A DNA stretch of 20,794 nt from the NCBI GenBank assembly GCA_022839525.1, contig JALHET010000011.1, positions 1 through 20,794 on the forward strand, read 5' to 3'. Below the pieces are notes generated by a model, which ran no database searches, was not told the DNA's origin, and worked only from the letters and a program-made list of their open reading frames with translations. The translations under genes were made by a program, and so were the position numbers. This stretch comes from Lentisphaerota bacterium (lineage in GTDB: Bacteria; Verrucomicrobiota; Kiritimatiellia; RFP12; UBA1067). Positions 14,582 through 20,794 of the stretch are shown here, piece by piece. The first letter of the stretch is position 1. The number at the start of each line of letters is the position of its first letter.

Positions 14582-16024
14582 TCACTTCACGAACAGTTGC
14601 CCGATGACACTGAGCGTACGCTCCACCAGCGCCTGCCCCCCCTCAGGCCCGACCGGGCTGGACTGCGGGACGGCACTGTAGCCGCCACCCTTTACGGCCC
14701 GCTGTGAGGGCAGATAAGAGCCCGTGCCGACCGGGCTGGCCAACTGGATCAGGACGGTCTGTCCCGCCGGGCTACGCCCCTGGATCTGCATGGCATAGTC
14801 GGCAAAAAGCTCAAAGGGATTCGTCGCGATGGCCACATCGCCCACGCGCAGAACGTGCAGTTCGATGGAGCCGGCCGGGTCGGCCTTCTGCTGCGCCTCG
14901 TACCGGTCCAGTGTCCGCTTGTACCAGCGTTTGCGGCCGTAGACAGACGGTTCCTTCTCATCCCGCTTGGCGTACTCCTCGTACCCCTTCTTGGCCTCGG
15001 CATACTCCCGCTCGGTCAGCTTGCGCCCCGGCACCTCGAAACGCTCGACCCGGTGGCTGAACGGCAGGTCGCTGCGGATGTCGTTCCGGATCACTTCCCA
15101 CGTATCCTCGAACGCCGCCACGATCCGCCGCCCCAGCTCCTGCTTGCGCGACAGGTTGCGCAGCCGCTCCATGCGCGCCTCGGCGGCGTTGCGCAGCATG
15201 GGGCGCGGCACCTGATCGCCCGCGGGGCCGCAGAACCCCAGCACCACCAGCCCCGCGCCGTGCTTCGCGCGCAGTTCCTCCCGAACATGGTGCCAGTAAT
15301 CCGCGCTCACCTGACACAGGCTCTCGACAGTCTGCGCCGGGCAGGGCACCGTCAGCGAGACCGCGATGAGTGTGCGCCGCGCATCGAGAAAACAGAGGAC
15401 ATCCACGGTGTGATCCTCCCAGCCTTCGAGTCCCCGGAAATCCGGACGGTCGGTCTTGCCGTACATGACGGAGGTGCCGTCGGCGTACGTCACGCGCCGG
15501 TTGGCGCCCACCACCGCGTGGCCAAGCCCCCACGCCACCGCGCCGGGCTTGCGGCTCTCCCACGCTTTGACCACCGCCTCGGCCAGACGGTCGAACAGGA
15601 ACGGGAGATACTCCTTCGGCTGCATGGCCGTCCCGTAGTCCGGGAAATTCTCCTGGGCGAGTGTGGGGCCGGTGTGCGTGTGGGTCGCGGCGAGAAAGAG
15701 TTTCGACGTGTCGAAGCCCGGCAGGCGCGCGGCCACATGCCGCCGGAACCCCTCCTGAATGTCGCGGAGACTCACGACATCCATGGAGACGAGAATCGCG
15801 CACTCCGACGGCTTGCCGTTCTCCCGCGACTCCAAGGCCAACACGCTTGCCGTACACCGGCTCTCAATGCGTGTCGAGATGCGCTGGTGAAACTGACCGG
15901 ACAACGAGATCGGCCGGTCCGGCGTGATGTCTGCCTCGGCCGCGCCGATCCACAGCTCCGCCCCAGACACGCCCGCCGCCATGAAAACGCCGATCATCGC
16001 CGTCAAACACCTACTGCCCTTCAT
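14582..16024 (-). CDS. exported neutral/alkaline ceramidase-like hydrolase
   Basis: 480 residues with a signal peptide (about 1-22) and a neutral ceramidase N-terminal-type fold. The metal-binding motif T114-H115-T-H117-T-G-P120 is intact. It is preceded by the SMDVVSL strand and followed by ANRR, FCGPAGDQ and VGDVAIATNPFE segments, all typical of this family. True neutral ceramidases are about 650-780 residues with a C-terminal beta domain; this one lacks that part, as do many short bacterial homologues. The amide substrate is therefore uncertain. The ATG has a G-rich ribosome binding site (AAGGGGGG). It heads the three-gene minus-strand set, behind a well-spaced promoter. Confidence 0.85.
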   Translation of the reverse strand: MKGSRCLTAMIGVFMAAGVSGAELWIGAAEADITPDRPISLSGQFHQRISTRIESRCTASVLALESRENGKPSECAILVSMDVVSLRDIQEGFRRHVAARLPGFDTSKLFLAATHTHTGPTLAQENFPDYGTAMQPKEYLPFLFDRLAEAVVKAWESRKPGAVAWGLGHAVVGANRRVTYADGTSVMYGKTDRPDFRGLEGWEDHTVDVLCFLDARRTLIAVSLTVPCPAQTVESLCQVSADYWHHVREELRAKHGAGLVVLGFCGPAGDQVPRPMLRNAAEARMERLRNLSRKQELGRRIVAAFEDTWEVIRNDIRSDLPFSHRVERFEVPGRKLTEREYAEAKKGYEEYAKRDEKEPSVYGRKRWYKRTLDRYEAQQKADPAGSIELHVLRVGDVAIATNPFELFADYAMQIQGRSPAGQTVLIQLASPVGTGSYLPSQRAVKGGGYSAVPQSSPVGPEGGQALVERTLSVIGQLFVK

Positions 16025-16077
16025 GTTGCCCCCCTTCTGTTTTCAGCACCCAAACACGATTCCGATTCATGTCTTCT

Positions 16078-16106
16078 ACTATAGCGTCCTGTCAGGTCTC
16101 CGTCTA
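16078..16106 (-). promoter_or_regulatory. putative promoter for the ceramidase-like gene
   Basis: On the minus strand, -35-like TAGACG (16101-16106) and -10-like TATAGT (16078-16083) are separated by 17 bp, matching consensus at 4 and 5 of 6 positions. Transcription would start near 16071, about 47 nt before the start codon. Confidence 0.5.
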
Positions 16107-16113
16107 GTGACAG

Positions 16114-16142
16114 AAGTCTCATTTTTTAGCACACAAGTCTCA
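16114..16142 (-). promoter_or_regulatory. paired 8-bp direct repeat TGAGACTT, possible activator sites
   Basis: TGAGACTT occurs at 16135-16142 and 16114-16121 on the minus strand, 21 bp apart (two helical turns). The proximal copy lies 7 bp upstream of the -35 box. An A-tract lies between them. Placement fits a response-regulator or AraC-type activator, but the protein is unknown. Confidence 0.4.
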
Positions 16143-16367
16143 AACGCTGTCTGTAGATAATCGAGCGGGCGGCAGACGGCATCGATGTCGTCCGCTCTCT
16201 TCGCGTACCCGGCCTTGGCGGGGCCGCCGGGGCACGGCACGGTTTCAGCGGCCCGGCACGGGCCGGAAGGGCAACGCAAAATACGGGCGGACGTCCCAGC
16301 CGCCCGGAGGGCGCGGCAAAACGTCCGAAAACCGAACCTTCAACGGTCAGTGACTCGGGAATGCGCG

Positions 16368-16386
16368 CGGCAATCCCGTATTGCCG
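16368..16386. repeat. 7-bp inverted repeat hairpin
   Basis: CGGCAAT and ATTGCCG flank a 5-nt loop, just upstream of the -35 box of the plus-strand promoter. It is not followed by a T-tract. It may be an operator or a structural element. Confidence 0.4.
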
Positions 16387-16394
16387 TTTCCGGC

Positions 16395-16423
16395 TTGCCG
16401 CAACGTGTAAATTAGGCTATATT
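16395..16423 (+). promoter_or_regulatory. putative promoter of the redox operon
   Basis: TTGCCG (16395-16400) and TATATT (16418-16423) have an ideal 17-bp spacer and match consensus at 4 and 5 of 6 positions. Predicted transcription start is near 16430, about 118 nt before the lipoprotein start. Confidence 0.6.
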
Positions 16424-16440
16424 AATCTTTTCACATGAAG

Positions 16441-16452
16441 GAAGTGCACTTC
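16441..16452. promoter_or_regulatory. 12-bp palindrome GAAGTGCACTTC, possible operator
   Basis: A perfect palindrome located about 11-22 nt downstream of the predicted transcription start. This position suits a repressor that blocks early elongation. The binding protein is unknown. Confidence 0.45.
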
Positions 16453-16547
16453 AGCACATGGCTGTTTTCAAACTTTCAGGTGTTGCGCTGGCCAGTCGCA
16501 TGCGGTGAAAAAAGGTCTCTCGGGCTGGAATGTCATGGGGATTACTG

Positions 16548-16829
16548 ATGATAGATGCGTCTACTAAAAGCGGGGCGGGGGGCGGAACCCCATGCGGAGG
16601 CTGTAGCCGTTTGATGGTCGTGCTGGTCTGTGGCACCCTGATGCTGGCGGGCTGTGCGCATGTGCCACCCCAGCAGCAACGGCTGGCCTCCAAACCCAAT
16701 ATGCAGTTCAACGACTCTTCGATGTTCAACCCTCTAAACAGGCTACTCACGCAGTTCGAATCCAGTTCGGCGTCTTCTATTGGCGGCCTATCGAGCGGCG
16801 GAGCATGTTCTGCATGCGAAATTCCTTAA
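16548..16829 (+). CDS. small DUF4266-like lipoprotein
   Basis: 93 residues with ATG 16548 as start (GGGGA 6 nt upstream); ATG 16530 in frame is the alternative. A hydrophobic stretch ends in the lipobox L33-A-G-C36, so the mature protein is about 57 residues, lipid-anchored at C36. The mature part (HVPPQQQ, LASKPNMQF, SSMFNPLN, then Gly/Ser/Cys-rich GGLSSGGACSACEIP) resembles DUF4266 lipoproteins, which have A-x-V-x-P, LAxPxM and a C-terminal GGGCGCN-type end. Two Cys at the C-terminus may bind metal or form a redox pair. The following fusion gene overlaps its 3' end, so the two are cotranslated. Function of DUF4266 is not established. Confidence 0.72.
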   Translation: MIDASTKSGAGGGTPCGGCSRLMVVLVCGTLMLAGCAHVPPQQQRLASKPNMQFNDSSMFNPLNRLLTQFESSSASSIGGLSSGGACSACEIP

Positions 16830-18460
16830 TGATGCGTATCACGATAGCGGCGACCCTTGTGCTGGCATGTTTACTGCCGGAAGCGAACATGCTGTACGCA
16901 TGGGAGCAAGCCCCGTTTTTCAGTCTCCCGCAATTGGAGTCGGGAGATCAGGTTAGCCTCGATGATTTTCGGGGACAAATTGTTGTGCTCGATTTCTTCA
17001 ACGCCAACTGCGGGGACTGTTCCCGCATTTCTTGGGAGCTTGAATCCGGTGTCCAGGAGTACTATGCGGCCCGTTCCGGCAATCCGCACGGCATTGCCGT
17101 GCAGGTCGTGGCGGTAAACAGCGAGGCTGCCGATCAGGAGGACATGGAGGCGTTCCTGCAGAAGACCGAACTGGGCATGGTGCTGGATGATCCTGAAGGC
17201 GCTCTGTTGCGCCGCTACGGCGGTGCCAGCTTGCCCTATCTGGTGGTCATTGACGCCACGGTTACAGGCACCGGTGCCGCTGCGCCCCGGGTTGTGCTTC
17301 GCCAAGCCAAATACGAGGGCTTGAAAAAAGTGCGCGCCGCCATCGACGCGATCACCGGACAGCCGGCGCCGACGGCGTCCGCCCCCGGCACACGGGGCAG
17401 CGCCGCGCCGGGATCCGACTTCTCCCTGCCGGTTCTTGAAACGGAGCAGCAGGCCGCCCACGAAACCACGCTGGATATGGCAGCAATGGTTGCCTCAGAC
17501 ATTTACGTGGCGGATATGATGGCGGAATACCGTCATAAGCGACCGTCCGCTGAGTTCAGTCTTGCGGCCTCTTACCGGCCAACCAAGATGGATTTCAAAT
17601 CGGGACAACCCGAACTCAAGCGACACAAGCACTTGACAGAAGACCACTACAGTGTCCAAGGCGGTGTCAGTTCCGACCTGAGCGAAACCCTCACGTTGAA
17701 GATGAATGGCGGCGCCTACGATGGTTTTCAGACATACCGCGCACTATGGATGGACGAATACAACCGCCTCAAATTTTGCAACCATACAGGATACCGGGAT
17801 GCCGACCCATGGGGGTACAACGCGTCTCCAAGCTTCCGTTGGGAATACCTTCCCGATGCCGGATTCGCGGAAGCCGGCATCTCTTACCAGTACGACAAGG
17901 TTTCGCCAGGCTATGAGGGGGGGCCTCCCCTTGTCCGGCTGCGCGATACCTATGAAACCGTCAGCGCCCATCTGTCGTCTGAAAACGTGCTGACACGCCG
18001 CCTTCGGACGATGGTGGGAGGCCGGATCGATGACACCACGGAACGGGAAAAGCGCGTGACCCTGCAGGGCGCGGCTCATTACGCGCTGGCGGAGGATTGG
18101 GTCGTGCGGCTGACCGTCGGCTACGCGAAGGAGAACCCAGACTTTTCAGCAAAATCGGTCAGCGCCGTACTTGAGCGGGACTGGCACGGCATCTGGTTTG
18201 TAAATGTGTTCGGACGCTACTACGAAGACACCAGTGAAATTGACAACGGCATTGCCAATGATGCTGCCGCGCCGCCGATCAAAACCTACCAGGCCGGGCT
18301 GGGTGTGCGCCGAAAGGGGAACCGGTCCACCATCAAATTCGATATTGGCCCCTGTTTCAGCCGGTATGAGCCAAACTCCAAGCGGAACACTGATTTCGAC
18401 CAGCTCTATAAAGACCGGGACTGGCTTTCACTTCAGGCCGCGTTTCAGTATCAGTTCTGA
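16814..18460 (+). CDS. exported thioredoxin-like domain fused to an outer-membrane beta-barrel
   Basis: 548 residues from ATG 16814 (GGCGGAG about 10 nt upstream); ATGs at 16805 and 16829 (the latter in TAATG with the lipoprotein stop) are alternatives. A signal peptide (about 1-29) is followed by a redoxin/TlpA-like domain. This has F-x-x-P-x-L-x-S-G, VVLDFFNANC66-G-D-C69 and the cis-Pro site A-S-L-P141-Y-L-V-V-I-D. A Pro/Thr/Ala linker (about 183-203) leads to about 300 residues of alternating aromatic/polar strands. The end, L-Q-A-A-F-Q-Y-Q-F, carries the terminal Phe used by BamA-inserted barrels. The barrel family was not named; by context it is DUF3570-like. Thiol redox at the outer membrane is inferred. 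Confidence 0.8.
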   Translation: MRNSLMMRITIAATLVLACLLPEANMLYAWEQAPFFSLPQLESGDQVSLDDFRGQIVVLDFFNANCGDCSRISWELESGVQEYYAARSGNPHGIAVQVVAVNSEAADQEDMEAFLQKTELGMVLDDPEGALLRRYGGASLPYLVVIDATVTGTGAAAPRVVLRQAKYEGLKKVRAAIDAITGQPAPTASAPGTRGSAAPGSDFSLPVLETEQQAAHETTLDMAAMVASDIYVADMMAEYRHKRPSAEFSLAASYRPTKMDFKSGQPELKRHKHLTEDHYSVQGGVSSDLSETLTLKMNGGAYDGFQTYRALWMDEYNRLKFCNHTGYRDADPWGYNASPSFRWEYLPDAGFAEAGISYQYDKVSPGYEGGPPLVRLRDTYETVSAHLSSENVLTRRLRTMVGGRIDDTTEREKRVTLQGAAHYALAEDWVVRLTVGYAKENPDFSAKSVSAVLERDWHGIWFVNVFGRYYEDTSEIDNGIANDAAAPPIKTYQAGLGVRRKGNRSTIKFDIGPCFSRYEPNSKRNTDFDQLYKDRDWLSLQAAFQYQF

Positions 18461-18464
18461 GAGG

Positions 18465-18486
18465 CTGGCGGAAGGCGCCAGGTTTT
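18465..18486 (+). terminator. intrinsic terminator after the fusion gene
   Basis: CTGGCG (18465-18470) and CGCCAG (18476-18481) form a 6-bp stem with a 5-nt loop, followed by GTTTT. It begins 4 bp after the stop codon. The short T-run makes it moderate in strength. Confidence 0.6.
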
Positions 18487-18547
18487 CGCCGGATACCCCA
18501 ACGTTCACGTGCGGGAACGGAAGGGCAGTGGAGTCGCCAAACCCTTA

Positions 18548-18589
18548 AACCCGCAACCTGCAACCCGCAACCCGCAACCTGTAACCCGT
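18548..18589. repeat. heptamer tandem repeat AACCYGY
   Basis: Six contiguous 7-bp units (AACCCGC, AACCTGC, AACCCGC, AACCCGC, AACCTGT, AACCCGT), with a degenerate unit at 18540-18546. Confidence 0.9.
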
Positions 18590-18617
18590 CCCCCCCCCCC
18601 CCCCCCCCCCCCCCCCC
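18590..18617. repeat. poly-C run of 28
   Basis: An uninterrupted homopolymer of 28 C directly after the heptamer array and about 180 bp before the next start codon. The length is probably variable in the population or uncertain in the assembly. Confidence 0.9.
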
Positions 18618-18745
18618 ACTCTTTTCACCCTCCCTAACATAATGAATATCACGTATGGGGTATCCGGCTTGTCGCCGGAAAACCCTACAGGGTGTTCGCG
18701 TGGTCTGCATGATAGGTCGGTTCGTTTTTGGGTTAGTTAAAATAT

Positions 18746-18787
18746 CCCGTATTCCGGGTTTTTAGGGCGTCCGCATTAGAGACGCCC
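18746..18787 (+). promoter_or_regulatory. tandem leader hairpins before the surface-protein gene
   Basis: The first hairpin (CCCG/CGGG, 18746-18758) is followed by TTTTT (18759-18763), like a weak terminator. The second (GGGCGTC/GACGCCC, 18765-18787, 9-nt loop) ends 3 nt before the AAGGAG ribosome binding site at 18791-18796. The pair could attenuate transcription or control translation. Confidence 0.45.
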
Positions 18788-18800
18788 CGAAAGGAGTCAC

Positions 18801-20794
18801 ATGAAACTCATGGTTCTGTCATCTGTTTCCGCAAACCGTGTTTCCCGTGAAATGAGTCTCCTGCCCCGCTTTTTAGCGCCTGCGGCCGCGGCGCTGCTGG
18901 CGACAGGGGCCGCCGCCGTCGATGCGACGTGGACGAACGTCGCGGCCGACACGGCCGGCTGGTACGTCGCCGCCAACTGGACCAATGCCGAAGGCAATGC
19001 CCTTTCCGTCGCGCCGACGAACGGCGAGGACGTCACCTTCGTGGCGATCACGGGCAAACCGTTTTCCCAGCGCATTTCAACCGGGAAAACGTTGGCCGTA
19101 AAAGGAGTGCCCTATCTCACGCCTACCACCGCCGTCGACGTCACGGTCGGCAAACTGACCGGGCCGGCCGACCGCACGATCCGCGTGGCCGAAGAGACCA
19201 CCTATATCAACCAGCCCATCCGCCTCTTTTCCGTGGCGGACCCGAACGGTTTCCTGGGCTTCTGGGAGCCGGGCGACGGCAAGGTGAAGCTTGAGCTCCG
19301 GGCCACCGGGACCTTCGCGCCCGTGATGGCGAACGTTTCCGCCATCCGGCGCCCGTTTGTCGCTGTCCCCGACAGCGGCACGACCGCGGAAATCGCCTGC
19401 GTACACCAGCCCGGTGCGCTCCAGAAAAAAGGGGCCGGCTCCCTGGTCGTGCGCGAAACGGCCGACGAGGAGACGCGCTTCTACGTGGACGAAGGCGACG
19501 TCACATTCGCAAAGGAACCCGTCGATCTGGCGGCGTTGCTCGCCGAGGCCATCCTGGATCTTGACGCAAGCGCCGCAGGCACGCTCACCTCCTATGTCGA
19601 TCCGGAAGACGGCCGCACCTGCATCACCAACTGGGCGGACGCGGCGGGCCGGAGCCTTTACGCGCGCTGTCCGCTCGAGTACGGGTCCACAGCACAGTAT
19701 TATCTCCCCTACGTAAGGCCGCCGTTCCTGTGCGCGGACAGATCGCCCACAGGTCTGCAGCTTGTCGATTTCGGGTCGCTCAGGCAACTTGACGGCACAT
19801 CGCTCGGCCCCACGAACTGCGCCATGGTCCTGTCGCAGGCGCGGACGAACGCGGAGGTGAACGTGCGGGAAGCGTTTTACTTCATCGACGCCCCGGCGGG
19901 CTATGTCGCTCGAACGGTGATATGCGGCACCGCGGACTATTCTTTCATGAGTGAAGGCGCGTACATCTTCTGCGAATACACGGAAACCGGCGGCAAGGTG
20001 TACAACGGCGACATCCGCGTCAACGGCGAGCCCATACATAACAGAGACCGTCTGGCCCAGAATCTGGTCGGGATGTTCACATTGAGCGTGGGAACGACCG
20101 CCAACGCGCCCATCGCGCAGATCGGCACACGGCAGTTCTACGCATCGCACACGGGCGGCATGCGCATCGGCGAAATCATCCTTTTCGACCGCGTCCTTTC
20201 CCATGCCGAGCGCGCGGCCGTCAACGCGCACTTGCGGAAAAAGTGGCTGACGGGCGAAGACCCCGCCGACTCGACCGGCGTGTTCCTCGCCGCCGGGGCG
20301 CGGCTCGGCGTTGCGGCAGGCACGAAGGCCCGTGTCCGGCGCGTCACGGCCGACGCGGCCCTGGTCAAGACCGGGGCGGGCGAACTCGAAACCGGATTCA
20401 TCCGGCCGGCCTCGGCGCCCGTCGAACTCCGCGGCGGCTCGCTGAAGATCAAGGGCCGCGCGTTTCCGGAAGGGACGAATTCCCCCGCCCCCGGCGCCTA
20501 CGTGTGGCTCGACGCGACCCGCGACGACACCTTCACGACCTCCAACCACGTCGGTGACGGCAAGGTGTACATCGAAGAGTGGCGGGACTGCCGCGCGGGC
20601 ACGGACGTGAAGGCAACGTGCCTCCACAAAACGCCGGGCATGCCGTTCAAGGCGTATGACGCAGGCGTCGGCAGGCAGGTGGTCGATTTCGGCCTCCGCC
20701 TCACGTATTCCACATGCGGCACACAGTCCAGCATGGGGCTGCCGAAGTGGAACAAGGCCTCGCGCGACACCTTCGCCGGGTTCTGCGTGCTCCG
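18801..20794 (+). CDS. large secreted modular protein with LamG-like repeats (3' end beyond window)
   Basis: An open frame of 664 codons without a stop up to the window edge. Start ATG 18801 has AAGGAG 4 nt upstream; ATG 18852 is an alternative. The N-terminus is a long signal peptide, cleavage probably after A39. It is followed by a W-x-N/W-x-x-A-x-N-W segment like autotransporter-type or PEP-CTERM passenger proteins. A module spans about 250-483: I-L-D-L-D-A-S, a W-x-D strand, L-V-D-F-G (321-325), then the closing G-E-I-I-L-F-D-R-V-L-S and helix to K-K-W-L (457-483), a LamG-like hallmark. A second copy begins at A566-Y-V-W-L-D-A-T with V-V-D-F-G at 627-631. Likely cell-surface and carbohydrate- or matrix-binding, by inference. 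Confidence 0.78.
   Translation, partial: MKLMVLSSVSANRVSREMSLLPRFLAPAAAALLATGAAAVDATWTNVAADTAGWYVAANWTNAEGNALSVAPTNGEDVTFVAITGKPFSQRISTGKTLAVKGVPYLTPTTAVDVTVGKLTGPADRTIRVAEETTYINQPIRLFSVADPNGFLGFWEPGDGKVKLELRATGTFAPVMANVSAIRRPFVAVPDSGTTAEIACVHQPGALQKKGAGSLVVRETADEETRFYVDEGDVTFAKEPVDLAALLAEAILDLDASAAGTLTSYVDPEDGRTCITNWADAAGRSLYARCPLEYGSTAQYYLPYVRPPFLCADRSPTGLQLVDFGSLRQLDGTSLGPTNCAMVLSQARTNAEVNVREAFYFIDAPAGYVARTVICGTADYSFMSEGAYIFCEYTETGGKVYNGDIRVNGEPIHNRDRLAQNLVGMFTLSVGTTANAPIAQIGTRQFYASHTGGMRIGEIILFDRVLSHAERAAVNAHLRKKWLTGEDPADSTGVFLAAGARLGVAAGTKARVRRVTADAALVKTGAGELETGFIRPASAPVELRGGSLKIKGRAFPEGTNSPAPGAYVWLDATRDDTFTTSNHVGDGKVYIEEWRDCRAGTDVKATCLHKTPGMPFKAYDAGVGRQVVDFGLRLTYSTCGTQSSMGLPKWNKASRDTFAGFCVL

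Larger units (their letters stand above)
16025..16547. other. intergenic region between divergent transcription units
   Basis: About 520 bp without a supported gene. It holds a minus-strand promoter with upstream direct repeats (16078-16142), a GC-rich middle (16200-16320) with no recognised content, a 7-bp hairpin (16368-16386), a plus-strand promoter (16395-16423) and a 12-bp palindrome (16441-16452). Confidence 0.7.
18480..18686. repeat. segment bounded by imperfect inverted repeats
   Basis: The left arm 18480-18504 and the right arm 18651-18686 are inverted copies (shared core GCCGGATACCCC, with flanking AGG-TTTTC and ACGT). They differ by one G, one T and a 9-bp block that itself makes a TCCGGC/GCCGGA hairpin. 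Between the arms lie the heptamer array and the poly-C run. It could be a small non-autonomous element. Confidence 0.5.
18461..18800. other. intergenic region with repeats, poly-C and leader hairpins
   Basis: 340 bp without a gene. It contains a terminator, an inverted-repeat-bounded segment with heptamer repeats and a 28-C run, and two leader hairpins before the next gene. A TAAAAT at 18738-18743 could be a -10 box, but no convincing -35 box was seen. Confidence 0.7.

Noticed and set aside
16079..16279. 66-codon minus-strand frame upstream of the ceramidase-like gene
   Set aside because: No recognisable motif or ribosome binding site, and it overlaps the predicted promoter. A transposon remnant was considered, but no terminal repeats or homologous residues support it.
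16458..16508. 16-codon possible leader peptide before the lipoprotein
   Set aside because: It starts close to the predicted transcription start, but no Shine-Dalgarno sits at a usable distance and the sequence shows no regulatory codon run.
19077..20627. Long open frame (516 codons) on the minus strand
   Set aside because: Antisense to the modular secreted protein, whose plus-strand frame has a signal peptide, a ribosome binding site and repeated modules. The minus frame has Arg/Gly-rich composition typical of a GC-rich shadow.

Overview
This window reads as a chromosomal segment of a high-GC member of the PVC superphylum, most likely Verrucomicrobiota/Kiritimatiellota. This is inferred from gene content: a GldG/DUF4340-type ABC system beside cell-wall genes, exported sugar isomerase and Tat-exported Gfo/Idh/MocA proteins, a ceramidase-like hydrolase, and a large secreted LamG-like protein. 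No rRNA or tRNA is present to settle taxonomy. No tRNA, CRISPR array or intact insertion sequence was found.

Layout. (1) 1-275 is a repeat-bearing leader with a promoter for secG (276-647, +). (2) 671-11550, minus strand, holds a long, tightly packed gene cluster. In transcription order it is a PPi-type phosphofructokinase, a coiled-coil membrane protein, a phosphohexomutase, an ABC ATPase, an ABC permease, a GldG-like auxiliary protein, a four-module DUF4340 protein, a class B penicillin-binding protein and a SEDS (RodA/FtsW) glycosyltransferase. The last seven are joined by overlaps or gaps of at most about 25 bp and look like one envelope-building operon. (3) 11600-12139, +, is a DciA/DUF721 gene, divergent from the phosphofructokinase and apparently leaderless. 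(4) 12144-16024, minus, has three exported proteins: ceramidase-like hydrolase, Tat-exported oxidoreductase and sugar isomerase-like TIM barrel. A minisatellite and a REP-like palindrome sit between the last two. (5) 16025-16547 is a regulatory intergenic region with promoters on both strands. (6) 16548-18460, +, is a two-gene exported redox unit: a DUF4266-like lipoprotein and a protein that fuses a thioredoxin-like domain (CGDC) to an outer-membrane beta-barrel. (7) 18461-18800 has a terminator, an inverted-repeat element holding heptamer repeats and a run of 28 C, and leader hairpins. (8) From 18801 to the window edge runs the open start of a large secreted modular protein.

The genes group into three themes: peptidoglycan and envelope assembly (regions 1-2), extracytoplasmic breakdown of sugars or lipids (region 4), and surface or periplasmic redox and adhesion or polysaccharide-binding functions (regions 6-8). 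The best candidate for something undescribed is the thioredoxin-barrel fusion with its lipoprotein partner. Next are the coupling of a GldG/DUF4340 ABC system to RodA-PBP2 and the fourfold internal repeat in the DUF4340 protein.
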